From positions 62,001 through 126,000 of the forward strand of contig JBEKPS010000010.1 in assembly GCA_049520515.1 (NCBI GenBank): a stretch of DNA of 64,000 bases, in the 5' to 3' direction. The position numbers and the translations under genes were made by a program. Positions 16,502 to 25,369 of this stretch are shown here, piece by piece (the first letter of the stretch is position 1; every line of letters begins with the position of its first letter). The notes under the pieces were generated by a model. The model did no database searches. It saw only the letters and a program-made list of their open reading frames with translations, and was not told the DNA's origin. This DNA comes from JAFAMS01 sp049520515. GTDB taxonomy: Bacteria; Vulcanimicrobiota; Vulcanimicrobiia; Vulcanimicrobiales; Vulcanimicrobiaceae.

Positions 16502-17395
16502 TTAGCCGGGACCGATGACCGGCTTCTGACCGCAGCCGGTGAACGTGGCCGTGAACGCACCGTTGTGGTTGTTGCTACCGCTGACCGTGAATGATACGAC
16601 GCCCGAATCGATACGAGGTGGCGTGGCGCAGCTCGGATCGTAAACGAGCGCCGTCGTGATTGCGAATGCGATCGTCGCGTTCTTCGAACCATTGACGTAC
16701 GTGATCGTGCCCGAGGATCCGGTGAACTGTCCGGCGGGAAGAGCGTGCAGTAACGCAATCGTCTGACCTGAGTTCGGCGTAAATGTCCACTGCCAATCCT
16801 GCGTGATCTGCGAGGTGCCATTGACCGTGCTCGTACGTTGCACTTGCATCGCTCGTGTGACGCTCAGGATGTTGTTGCTGAGCGCCGGATTGCGCGTGCC
16901 GTTGAGCACTTCCGTGTACGTATTCCCGTTGATATCCGTACCGGTTCGGGAGAGATTGGTATTCGTTTGCGTATAAGATAGGGTCGCGACGCCGCCATTC
17001 GGCGAGGTGTCGGTTATATTGATCTGCCCGTTGACGATTTCGTTCTGTGCCCAACCGAGGTTCGTGCAATTCGTGAACGTGTAGTTCTCGTTCGCCGGTA
17101 TTCCATCGGCGTTGATCACAGGCGAAGCCGGGGAGGGCGTGATGCAGGAGTTCAGCGTTTGTGCAGTTCGGAAATTGTTCGATTGCACGGAGCCGCCGAG
17201 ACCCGTTTCAACGCCGTCACCAATCGAATTCGCAGTCGAAGCTGCGAGCTCGCTTTGTTGCGAGGACGAAAGCGATTGCGTTTGCGAACCGCCGGCGGTT
17301 TGCGAGGGAGAAGAACCGCTGCCGCCCGCGCAGCCTGCGAGAAGCGTGACGAGCGAAATGGCGGATAGGGTGCGAGTGCCCAGAGAGCGCGTCAT
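16502..17395 (-). CDS. putative lipoprotein of unknown function
   Basis: 297 residues from ATG 17395, preferred over an ATG 33 nt upstream because AAGGAGG lies about 11 nt before it. A signal with lipobox LLAGC predicts lipid attachment and membrane anchoring. A Ser/Gln/Gly-rich linker follows, then an Asn/Thr-rich beta domain with three or four cysteines. Such composition is common in surface-exposed proteins. No family recognised. Confidence 0.7.
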   Translation of the reverse strand: MTRSLGTRTLSAISLVTLLAGCAGGSGSSPSQTAGGSQTQSLSSSQQSELAASTANSIGDGVETGLGGSVQSNNFRTAQTLNSCITPSPASPVINADGIPANENYTFTNCTNLGWAQNEIVNGQINITDTSPNGGVATLSYTQTNTNLSRTGTDINGNTYTEVLNGTRNPALSNNILSVTRAMQVQRTSTVNGTSQITQDWQWTFTPNSGQTIALLHALPAGQFTGSSGTITYVNGSKNATIAFAITTALVYDPSCATPPRIDSGVVSFTVSGSNNHNGAFTATFTGCGQKPVIGPG

Positions 17396-17503
17396 ATGTA
17401 AGGTTGCCTCCTTTACGGGAAGCATCATCGACGAACGCCGGTTCCGACGACAAGGTGGCGGCTCGAAAGGCTAATCCGTTCTTCCGAAAACTCCGGTCAA
17501 GTA

Positions 17504-18119
17504 TTAAGTGTTGCTAAGAGCTTTGCGGAAAAGCACCGAGAAATACGCGACCCGAGCGCATTCTTCAGCGAGATCGGTTTGCACGTACGCGTCTTCCATC
17601 TCACCAGAAACGGCGACCAAGCCGTGGCGCGCGAGCAGCGCAAGTGGCGTTCCATCCGCGAGCGCGTCGCGTGTCGCGTCAGCAAGAGCTTGCGTGCCGT
17701 TGGGATGGAACGGGACGAGTTTCATTGCGTGCAACGATTCCGTCGACGCGACCGTTTCACGCGGAAAGAGGCGATCTTCGCTCGACCAGACGACGCAAAA
17801 CGTCGGATGCGTGTGTACGACGACGTCGATATCGTTCCGAGCCGCGTAGGCTGCCGCGTGTAAACGCCATTCGCTAGGCTGCCGCGTGTAAACGCCATTC
17901 GCTCGAAGGCTTTCCGCTTTTGTGCGACTTGCCGTCCATGTCGATGCGAACGAGATCCGATTTTCGTAAGAGGCCGAGTGCTTTTCGCGTCGGCGTAATC
18001 AGAATGTCGCCGTCGTCGAGCCGGACGCTGATATTTCCACTGGAACCGGTGACGAGGCCGCGATCCCAGAGTGCGTGCGCGCAGCGCACGACCTCCACGC
18101 GGGCGTCGCGTTCTTTCAA
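17504..18119 (-). pseudogene. class II aldolase/adducin-family protein, frameshifted by a 28-bp tandem duplication
   Basis: Two frames together give a complete class II aldolase domain: GLVTGSSGNISVRL at the N-terminal side, then after the break a zinc-ligand HTHP motif and a C-terminal RHGLVAVSG. The first frame ends at TAG inside the repeat 17847-17902. Deleting one 28-nt copy reads through cleanly (HAAA-YAARNDID). It starts at TTG 18119, overlapping the ALDH-module stop by 4 nt (TTGA). Intact, it would be a roughly 195-residue metal-dependent sugar-phosphate aldolase or epimerase. Confidence 0.85.
17847..17902. repeat. 28-bp perfect tandem duplication
   Basis: Unit 1 is 17847-17874 and unit 2 is 17875-17902, identical and head to tail. 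28 is not divisible by three, so the duplication shifts the frame of the aldolase gene it lies in. It looks like a recent slippage event or an assembly artefact. Confidence 0.95.
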
Positions 18120-18988
18120 ATCGCGGCCGGATGCCAGATCGTTTTTATTTCGATGAACGCTGCTACACGATCGAGATCTTCGAAACGTGCGTCGCTCCAC
18201 GCGTCTTCTACGGCCGTCTCGAGATAGACGCGCTTGAGATTCTCGGATGCCATGCGCGTGACGTCGGCATTCGTTTCGGGGTCGGCCGAATAGACTGCGA
18301 TGGCGTTCACATCCATGTGGCGTGCGAGATGCGGGATAAGATCGCTGCGTTTGCCCGTGAGAATATTAAGCGCACCGGCATGCATGTCGCTGGTAGCGAC
18401 GCATTCGGCGAACGCGATTGCCGTACGCGGATCGGTTTCAGAGGCAATTGCAACAACGCTGTTGCCGCTGACGAGCGGAGGAATCACCGCGGTAACGAGG
18501 CCGAGCAAGCTCGGACGATCGGGTGCAACGACGCCGACGATTCCCATCGGCTCGGGCGTCGAGAAATTGAAGTGCGGTCCGGCGACGGGATTGCGCGCCG
18601 ACAGGACGGCGGCGTATTTGTCGCACCAACCTGCGTACCACAGCACGCGATCGATCGCGAGCCCGACCTCTTTGCGCGCATCCGCGCGGCCAAGACCAAG
18701 GTCTTCAGCGGCGAGCCTATCCGCGAGCTCAACGCGCCGGCCTTCCATCATCTCGGTGAGGCGATAAAGAATCTGGCCACGCAGCGCCGGCGTCGTGCCA
18801 TACCACGCGCTCTGGCCGGTTCGCGCCGCAACGATCGCGTCGCGAAGATCTTTGCGCGACGCCCGCGCGACATTGGCGTCGCCGAACGCCTCGCTGCGTC
18901 CCGATTCGCTCCGGATGAATTGTCCGCCAACATACAGTTTGTACATCTTGCGGACGGCTAGGCGGCCCTCGGCGTCCTTTTTCGCCAT
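18116..18988 (-). CDS. aldehyde dehydrogenase-like module lacking the catalytic domain
   Basis: 290 residues against about 480 for a full ALDH. The start MAKKDAEGRLAVRK and the NAD-binding region (EPMGIVGVVAPDRPSLLGL, PLVSGNSVVAIAS) align with the N-terminal two thirds of ALDHs. The protein ends just after the segment equivalent to LELGGK, which here reads YLETAV, before the catalytic Cys. It is probably not an active dehydrogenase. It may be a structural partner like the Cys-less half of ALDH16-type proteins, or a remnant. TTGA overlap couples it to the broken aldolase. Confidence 0.75.
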   Translation of the reverse strand: MAKKDAEGRLAVRKMYKLYVGGQFIRSESGRSEAFGDANVARASRKDLRDAIVAARTGQSAWYGTTPALRGQILYRLTEMMEGRRVELADRLAAEDLGLGRADARKEVGLAIDRVLWYAGWCDKYAAVLSARNPVAGPHFNFSTPEPMGIVGVVAPDRPSLLGLVTAVIPPLVSGNSVVAIASETDPRTAIAFAECVATSDMHAGALNILTGKRSDLIPHLARHMDVNAIAVYSADPETNADVTRMASENLKRVYLETAVEDAWSDARFEDLDRVAAFIEIKTIWHPAAI

Positions 18989-19045
18989 GGGACGACTTTT
19001 GCGGGGACTCGCATTGGTACCCGCTTTTTCGGGTAAGTGCGCGCC

Positions 19046-19639
19046 ATGATGCTTAAACGTTCACCTAGCAAAAATGGTCATAAGAAAAGCCAGCCGTTTC
19101 TCTCCGATGTTAAGGAGCTGCGGCGGCGCGCACAAGCCGCGATGGAGAAGGGAGCCGTCACGGCGAGCTATGGGCTCGACCCAAAAGAGGCGGTCAACGT
19201 CTTACAAACGGCGCTGGCAACCGAGATCGTGTGCGTGCTCCGCTACACGGCCAACGCAACCGCGGCGATGGGCATCAATTCGTCGGAAGTTAAGGCCGAG
19301 TTCGAGGAGCATGCCAACGACGAGCTGGCCCATTTGCGGAAGATCGCCGAGCGTATTAACGAGCTCGGTGGGTCGCCGAACCTCAATCCCGAGGGGCTCC
19401 TGACGCGCTCGCACAGCCAATACAGTTCTGGACCGAATCTGATAGACATGATCAAGGAGAACCTGATCGCCGAACGGATCGCGGTCGAATCGTACACCGA
19501 GATGATCCGATTCTTTTCCGATAAGGATCCCACGACGCGCATCATGCTCGAGGGGATTTTGGCTCAGGAAGAAGAGCACGCGAGCGACATGCACGACCTT
19601 CTGGTGGCGCGCGAGGGGCGCCCGATGCTCAAACACTAG
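19046..19639 (+). CDS. ferritin-like (bacterioferritin/Dps-type) protein
   Basis: 197 residues from ATG 19046; an in-frame ATG at 19049 and GTG at 19037 are alternatives. A four-helix bundle with di-iron residues is visible: Glu in ATEIVCVLRY, EEHANDELAHL, AERIAVESYTEM and QEEEHASDM. It should oxidise and store iron or act as a stress ferritin. It stands alone after the divergent ALDH module, and a regulator-like fusion gene follows. Confidence 0.85.
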   Translation: MMLKRSPSKNGHKKSQPFLSDVKELRRRAQAAMEKGAVTASYGLDPKEAVNVLQTALATEIVCVLRYTANATAAMGINSSEVKAEFEEHANDELAHLRKIAERINELGGSPNLNPEGLLTRSHSQYSSGPNLIDMIKENLIAERIAVESYTEMIRFFSDKDPTTRIMLEGILAQEEEHASDMHDLLVAREGRPMLKH

Positions 19640-19731
19640 GGTCGTCCGACACCTCTTTAGTGAGACCGTAAGCACAGGCCAGCCTGGGATGGTAGGGAAG
19701 CGAGGCTGCCCCTAGAAGGACGCCGCCCTCA

Positions 19732-22700
19732 ATGCCCGATACCGCCGTTCGCTCCGGCGGTTTGTTGCGCGAGAGAATGATCATCCGGCGTACGTCCGAG
19801 ATGCTCGTCTCCGCGCTGCCGCCGGACGTGCTCTTTACGCGTGTTTGTGACTTACTCGCGTCGCAGTTCAGCGCGCACTTCGTTGCGATTGTCGAAAGCC
19901 AGCGCAGCACGTTGCACGTGCGCTGGTCGTTTGTAGCCGGCGATGAAGATCCGAGCAAAGCGATCGAAGAGATCGACGTCGATGATCTCGACTCTGCGGC
20001 TGCGACCGTTCGTTCGATCCCGGGCGACCGCGTCGTTCTGTTCATTCCGCTGCGCTACGGGCCCGACTGTTTCGGTTTCCTGACGCTCGCCGGCGGAGCT
20101 AAACGGTTTACGCCGGAGCACATCACGCTGCTCGAGACCTGCGCGCGCTACATGGCGGTCGCGATCTACAACGTAACGCTTGCGCAAGAGAAAGAGCGGC
20201 TCGAGGCGCTCGCGACCCGTGACGCGCTGACGGGCGCGTACAATCGCCGCGCTTTCGATGAGCGATTGGTTGATGAATGGCGACGAGCGGTTCGATCTCA
20301 CGAGCCGCTTTCGTTAGTCATGGTCGACGTCGACTATTTCAAGGTCTACAACGATTCGTACGGGCACGTGGCGGGCGACCATTGCCTCCAACAAGTCGTG
20401 CAGGCGCTGGTGAGCTGCGTCTCGCGCAGCGGCGACATGGTGGCGCGCTACGGCGGTGAAGAGTTCGTCGCGCTGCTTCCGAACACGCCGGAGCAGGGCG
20501 GGATCGACGTCGCCGAGCGGATGTGCAAGAAGGTCGAAGAGCTGCGCATCGTGCATCGCGGCTCCGAGCTCGATCACGTCAGCATTAGCGCCGGCGTTGC
20601 GACGATGTTCGCGAATAACGATGACCCGGCGCCGTCGCTGATCGCGGCATCCGACGCGGCACTCTACCGTGCCAAAGAAAACGGACGCAATCGCGCCGCC
20701 ACGAGCACGTACATCGGCGAGACACGTCCCGCGCGCCGTCGTTTCGAGGGCCGCAGCAATCTTCCAGCGCAGCCGACGTCGTTTGTCGGGCGCGAAGCGG
20801 AGCTCGCAATGATCTCGCGCGCGCTTCCGACCTCGGCCGTCATCTCGATTCTGGGTCCAGGTGGCGTCGGCAAGACACGACTTGCAATCGCTGCCGCGCA
20901 AGCCGGGCTACCGACGTTCCCGGGAGGCGCGTGGCTGATCGAAGTCGGCGCTGAAAACAACGGTGACCGTTTGCCCGCGATCGTTGCCCACACCATGGGC
21001 CTCCCCGGCGCCGATCCGCTTGAAGAGCTGCTGGTCTCGCTCGCGGCATCGCCGGCGTTGATCATTCTCGATTCGTGCGAGCATTTGCTCGGCGCATGCA
21101 AGTCGCTGGTCGCCAATGTAACGCGCCGTTGTCACGATGCGCGCATCGTCACCACCTCGCGCCAACCTCTCGAGATCTCCGGCGAAGTCGGCATTCGTCT
21201 CGAACCGTTCCCGCTGGCCGATGCCGCGAAGCTTTTTGTCGCGCGCGCTCGCGACGTTCGGCCGCAGTTCGCACCGGGTCCCGAAGAAGATGCGGTCGTG
21301 CGTGCAGTCGTCGGACGCGTCGACTGTCTGCCCCTCGGAATCGAGCTTGCAGCGATGCGGCTGCGCAACATGAGCCTGCACCAGCTTGCGGAACACGGCT
21401 CGCCGCTAGCGCATCCAACGGATCTCCACGATCGGATCGCTTGGAGCTTCGACACGCTCAGCGAATCGGAGCGCCGGTTCCTCGCGCGTCTTTCGATTCT
21501 ACGCGGAGCCTTTGATGAAGACGCCGCGCGCGCCGTCGGCGGCGGCGATGCGTTCGACGGCCCAACCAGCTTCGAGCTCCTCACGCAACTCGTCGAGAAA
21601 TCGCTGGTACAAGTCGACCTCGAGAGCGGCCGCTATCGCCTGCTGGCAACGATTGCGGATTACGTTCGCGTGCGGCTGGTTGAGTTCGACGACCCGACAG
21701 CTATACGTGCGGCTGCGACGCGGCATTACGCCGGGGTCGTTGCGGAACTGCGCGCCGAGCTGAATGCCGGTGCCCCGCCGGAGTTATTCAACCGTTACGC
21801 AGCAGTCAGCGAAAACGTCGATGCCGTTCTCGAAGGCGCGCTCAACGGCGAAGACGTCGAGAGCGGCGCTGCGCTTGCGGCCGGGATGGCGCTTTTCTGG
21901 ATCGAGTTGGGGCGTCACGCCACGGCTTCGCGGTTCTTGGATTTGGCAATTAGCCACGCCGACCGGCTATCGCGGCGGCGGCTCCTCGACGTCCTCGAAG
22001 GAGCCGTCGAAATTCAGGCCGCGGGATCCGATCCCGAGCGGCTCGAGCATCTTGCCGAGCGCTTCCGAGCCGAGACCGGAACGAGCAACGACGGCGCGGA
22101 GACCGCACGCGTTATGCTTGCACTCGCCCTGGCGCGTCATGCGCGTGCGCGGTTCGACGAAGCAGGTTCACTGTATCACCATGCGAGCAATGCCTTCCGG
22201 ATTGCCGGCGAAGCACGCTCGCTCGCCCGTGCGCTTCTGGGTTGGGCCGGGATTGTCGCAGAGCAAGACGGCGACATTTCGCGGGCCATCGCGCTGCTCA
22301 GCGAAGCACTCGATGCGGCGCGCGCAAGCGGCTCGGCATCGATCATGCTCGAGGTAGTGAGCGAGCTCGTTGAAGTGAATTTGCAGCGTAGCGACGAGAC
22401 GCATGCGGTCGAAGTCATTCACGACATTGCTGCGCAATGTCACGAATTCAACGACGAAGCCTCGACGGCGTTCACCACGCTGTTACTCGCGCGCGTCGAG
22501 TTGCGTTCGGATTCGATCGTCGGACGCATGCACGCACGCGATGCGCTCGAGTCGTTGCGTGAGTTTGCGCACCCGGGACGTCTCGCGTCGTGCTTCGAGC
22601 TGTTCGTCCGGATGGCAGTCGACGCGCAGCAGGACGAGACTGCGGCGCGGCTCCTGGCATTCGCGCAAAACCTGCGCCGCACGCACGGCCTGGCTGGGAG

Positions 22701-22884
22701 CCTGCGGGAGCAGCGTGAATTCGCGCGCCTTTCGGAACTCCTCGAACGACGGATGGACCGGAGTGCGCGTGAACGCGCGACGCGTGAGGGACGCTCGATG
22801 GCACTGGAAGGCGCCGCGCATCGGGCATTGACCGAAGGCAAGCCGGCTTCCATGGAGAGCATCGAAGCGCTGATCCTCGCCTAG
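19732..22884 (+). CDS. GAF-GGDEF-STAND ATPase-helical repeat fusion
   Basis: 1050 residues. A GAF-like sensor spans about 25-150. A GGDEF domain spans about 155-325 with intact GGEEF at 241-245 and an RxxD inhibitory site at 232-235, five residues upstream. A STAND/NB-ARC type NTPase begins near 350 (FVGRE) with Walker A GPGGVGKT at 375-382 and a hydrophobic Walker B (ALIILDS). The C-terminal 400 residues are Ala/Arg-rich helical repeats of TPR type. It probably makes c-di-GMP under GAF or ATPase control. No HTH was seen. Confidence 0.85.
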   Translation: MPDTAVRSGGLLRERMIIRRTSEMLVSALPPDVLFTRVCDLLASQFSAHFVAIVESQRSTLHVRWSFVAGDEDPSKAIEEIDVDDLDSAAATVRSIPGDRVVLFIPLRYGPDCFGFLTLAGGAKRFTPEHITLLETCARYMAVAIYNVTLAQEKERLEALATRDALTGAYNRRAFDERLVDEWRRAVRSHEPLSLVMVDVDYFKVYNDSYGHVAGDHCLQQVVQALVSCVSRSGDMVARYGGEEFVALLPNTPEQGGIDVAERMCKKVEELRIVHRGSELDHVSISAGVATMFANNDDPAPSLIAASDAALYRAKENGRNRAATSTYIGETRPARRRFEGRSNLPAQPTSFVGREAELAMISRALPTSAVISILGPGGVGKTRLAIAAAQAGLPTFPGGAWLIEVGAENNGDRLPAIVAHTMGLPGADPLEELLVSLAASPALIILDSCEHLLGACKSLVANVTRRCHDARIVTTSRQPLEISGEVGIRLEPFPLADAAKLFVARARDVRPQFAPGPEEDAVVRAVVGRVDCLPLGIELAAMRLRNMSLHQLAEHGSPLAHPTDLHDRIAWSFDTLSESERRFLARLSILRGAFDEDAARAVGGGDAFDGPTSFELLTQLVEKSLVQVDLESGRYRLLATIADYVRVRLVEFDDPTAIRAAATRHYAGVVAELRAELNAGAPPELFNRYAAVSENVDAVLEGALNGEDVESGAALAAGMALFWIELGRHATASRFLDLAISHADRLSRRRLLDVLEGAVEIQAAGSDPERLEHLAERFRAETGTSNDGAETARVMLALALARHARARFDEAGSLYHHASNAFRIAGEARSLARALLGWAGIVAEQDGDISRAIALLSEALDAARASGSASIMLEVVSELVEVNLQRSDETHAVEVIHDIAAQCHEFNDEASTAFTTLLLARVELRSDSIVGRMHARDALESLREFAHPGRLASCFELFVRMAVDAQQDETAARLLAFAQNLRRTHGLAGSLREQREFARLSELLERRMDRSARERATREGRSMALEGAAHRALTEGKPASMESIEALILA

Positions 22885-22942
22885 GGAGACGCAACCTCGG
22901 GGCGAAGAGGCGCGAGTTCGCTTATCGGAGGTTATCTTTCGC

Positions 22943-24172
22943 GTGGCAAAGATCAAGGTCAAGACTACCCTCGTCGAGCTCGACGGGGACGAGATGACGC
23001 GCATCATCTGGGAGATGATCCGCGAGCGCTTGATCAAGCCGTATTTGGACGTCAATCTCGAGTATTATGACCTCGGAATCGAGTCGCGCGATAAGACCGA
23101 CGACAAGATCACGCTCGATGCGGCGCGTGCGATTCGCAAGTACGGTGTCGGCGTGAAATGCGCAACGATTACGCCCGACGAGGCCCGCGTCAAAGAATTC
23201 GGCCTCAAGCAAATGTGGCGCTCGCCGAACGGTACAATTCGCAACGAGTTGGGCGGCACGATTTTTCGCGAGCCGATCATCTGCCACAATATTCCGAAGC
23301 TGGTTCCGAATTGGACCGAGCCGATCATCATCGGACGTCACGGCTATGGCGATCAATACCGCGCGACGGAGATGCTCATCCCGGGCGCCGGAAAACTGAC
23401 AATGCGTTTCGAGCCGAAAGACGGCGGCGCCGCCATCGAGCGAGAAGTCTTCGTTTTCAACGAAGCCGGCGTCGCGCTCTCGATGTACAATCTCGATGAG
23501 TCGATTCGCGGCTTCGCGCGCGCATGCTTCAACTACGGGTTGGCGCGCAAATACCCGGTCTATCTTTCAACCAAGAATACGATTCTCAAAACGTATGATG
23601 GCCGTTTCAAAAATCTCTTCGAAGAAGTATTCAACGCGGAGTTCAAAGCCAGATTCGACGCTGCAGGTCTGACGTACGAGCATCGGTTGATCGACGACAT
23701 GGTCGCGTCGGTGCTGAAGTGGCACGGCAGTATCGTCTGGGCATGCAAGAACTATGACGGCGACGTCCAGTCCGATACCGTGGCGCAAGGCTATGGATCG
23801 CTCGGCCTCATGACCTCAGTCCTCATGACGCCCGACGGCAAAACAGTCGAAGCCGAAGCCGCGCACGGCACCGTTACACGCCACTACCGGATGCATCAAG
23901 CCGGCAAGGAGACGTCGACCAATCCGATCGCGTCGATCTACGCATGGACGCAAGGTTTGATCTATCGCGGCAGGATGGATGAGACGCCGGATGTCGTGCG
24001 ATTTGCCGAGACTCTCGAACATGTGTGCGTCGATTTGGTCGAGAGCGGAAAGATGACGAAAGACCTCGCGATTCTCATCGGTCCGGACCAGCCTTTCCTC
24101 AATACACAGCAGTTTCTTAACGAAATTGACACGGAACTGCAGCGGAAGATGGCGCTCGTCGGGTCCGCTTGA
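22943..24172 (+). CDS. icd: NADP-dependent isocitrate dehydrogenase (eukaryote-type)
   Basis: 409 residues, close to the mitochondrial-type homodimeric IDH (MAKIKV..LDGDEMTRIIWEMI, SPNGTIRNELGGT, GRHGYGDQYRATE, AAHGTVTRHYR). It decarboxylates isocitrate to 2-oxoglutarate and makes NADPH in the cytoplasm. It starts at GTG 22943 with CGGAGGT about 10 nt upstream. The three 2OG dioxygenase-like genes elsewhere in the window would consume its product, but no genetic link is shown. Confidence 0.95.
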   Translation: MAKIKVKTTLVELDGDEMTRIIWEMIRERLIKPYLDVNLEYYDLGIESRDKTDDKITLDAARAIRKYGVGVKCATITPDEARVKEFGLKQMWRSPNGTIRNELGGTIFREPIICHNIPKLVPNWTEPIIIGRHGYGDQYRATEMLIPGAGKLTMRFEPKDGGAAIEREVFVFNEAGVALSMYNLDESIRGFARACFNYGLARKYPVYLSTKNTILKTYDGRFKNLFEEVFNAEFKARFDAAGLTYEHRLIDDMVASVLKWHGSIVWACKNYDGDVQSDTVAQGYGSLGLMTSVLMTPDGKTVEAEAAHGTVTRHYRMHQAGKETSTNPIASIYAWTQGLIYRGRMDETPDVVRFAETLEHVCVDLVESGKMTKDLAILIGPDQPFLNTQQFLNEIDTELQRKMALVGSA

Positions 24173-24200
24173 GCCCGAAATGTGCTAAAATGTCTGCCTA

Positions 24201-24485
24201 ATGGCAACTCGCCGGGGCCCTGAGCTGCAGGGCGTGTACCGAGACGAAGTAGAGCGCGTCATCCATGAGGACGCGTTCGAATGTGCGTTTCGCGCCGGGA
24301 TGTACAAATTCGGGCGGTTATCGAACCGCCGGATTCTCGAGTTGCTGCATACGACGGCCCGGAGCGTCGAGATCCAGCTTGACGCCGACGATACCGACCT
24401 TCTCGATCGTTGGTTCAGCGTGTACTCGATCTATTTTCACGAGCTGAAGAGCCGCCAGCACTCCGCGCTTCGCCGCGCCGGCTAA
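24201..24485 (+). CDS. conserved-looking hypothetical protein
   Basis: 94 residues, mostly helical and charged, with one Cys and no signal peptide or membrane helix. It lies 28 nt after icd on the same strand and overlaps the convergent corrinoid-binding gene by 4 nt. Composition is host-like. No family recognised. Confidence 0.55.
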   Translation: MATRRGPELQGVYRDEVERVIHEDAFECAFRAGMYKFGRLSNRRILELLHTTARSVEIQLDADDTDLLDRWFSVYSIYFHELKSRQHSALRRAG

Positions 24486-25363
24486 ACGCGCGCGAGCGCG
24501 TCGCCGTGCAACGCACGCGCTAATATCTCCGCACTTTCGACCAGGCGTGGCCCGGGACGACTGACATATGCGTTGCCGTCGATTGCAAAGGCGCGGCCTT
24601 CGCGAACGGCGCGCAACGCGAGCCATGCGGGAAATGCATCGAGCTCGCGAATCGCAGCTCGTGCAGCCGGAAGATTGTAGCCGCACGGCGCGACAAACAC
24701 CGCGTCCGGGTCGGCTTGCGTAATCGCATTCCACTCGAGCTTCTGCGAGTTGCCGCCGGCATTGGCCAGCACGGGTTCTCCGCCCGCAAGTTCGACGATA
24801 TCCGGAATCCAGTGTCCGGCATTCATCGGTGGATCGGGCCACTCGAGCAGCAGCGTGCGTAAGCGCGGCAGCACGCTCGTCATCGAGCGCAGCGCTGCGA
24901 CGCGCGAGCGCAACTGCGCGACGACTACGGTTGCGCGCTCGGGAACACCGTAGATTTGCGCAACGGTCTCAATCGTTCCGAAGACGTCTTCGAGGCTTCC
25001 GGGTTCGAGCGAGATCACGCGCGGATCGCCGCGCAAGCGTTTGGCTGCCCCGGCGACGATCTCGTAGGAGACCGCGCAAACCGCGCACAGCTCTTGCGTG
25101 ATAATCAAATCAGGCGCGAGTTGCTCGAGCAGATCGCTGTCGAGCGCGTAGAGACTCGAACCCTGATGGACGTTGGCGCGGACGTGGCGATCGATTTCAG
25201 CCGACGTCTGAAGCGATTCGGGCAGCATCGAACGTGTCAGCTTTGGCTTTGAGAGTGCTTCCGGCGGATAGTCGCACTCGTGGGTGACACCGACGACCTG
25301 GTCGCCAAGGCCAAGGCTGAAGCAGATCTCGGTGGAGCTGGGCAGCAAGCTAACGATGCGCAC
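24482..25363 (-). CDS. BtuF-like cobalamin/metal-binding protein without signal peptide
   Basis: 293 residues with the periplasmic-binding fold of class III ABC solute receptors (MRIVSLLPSSTEI, HECDYPPE, PDLIITQELCAVCAV, EWPDPPMNAGHWIPD). This sequence type is usually annotated cobalamin-binding protein. There is no N-terminal signal, and no permease or ATPase next to it, so it may work in the cytoplasm rather than in uptake. The organism has a B12-dependent RNR, so a corrinoid role is plausible but inferred. Confidence 0.75.
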   Translation of the reverse strand: MRIVSLLPSSTEICFSLGLGDQVVGVTHECDYPPEALSKPKLTRSMLPESLQTSAEIDRHVRANVHQGSSLYALDSDLLEQLAPDLIITQELCAVCAVSYEIVAGAAKRLRGDPRVISLEPGSLEDVFGTIETVAQIYGVPERATVVVAQLRSRVAALRSMTSVLPRLRTLLLEWPDPPMNAGHWIPDIVELAGGEPVLANAGGNSQKLEWNAITQADPDAVFVAPCGYNLPAARAAIRELDAFPAWLALRAVREGRAFAIDGNAYVSRPGPRLVESAEILARALHGDALARV

Positions 25364-25369
25364 GAAGTG

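Noticed and set aside
18071..18961. 296-codon plus-strand frame opposite the ALDH module
   Set aside because: The minus strand encodes a recognisable ALDH N-terminal region; this frame is a shadow.
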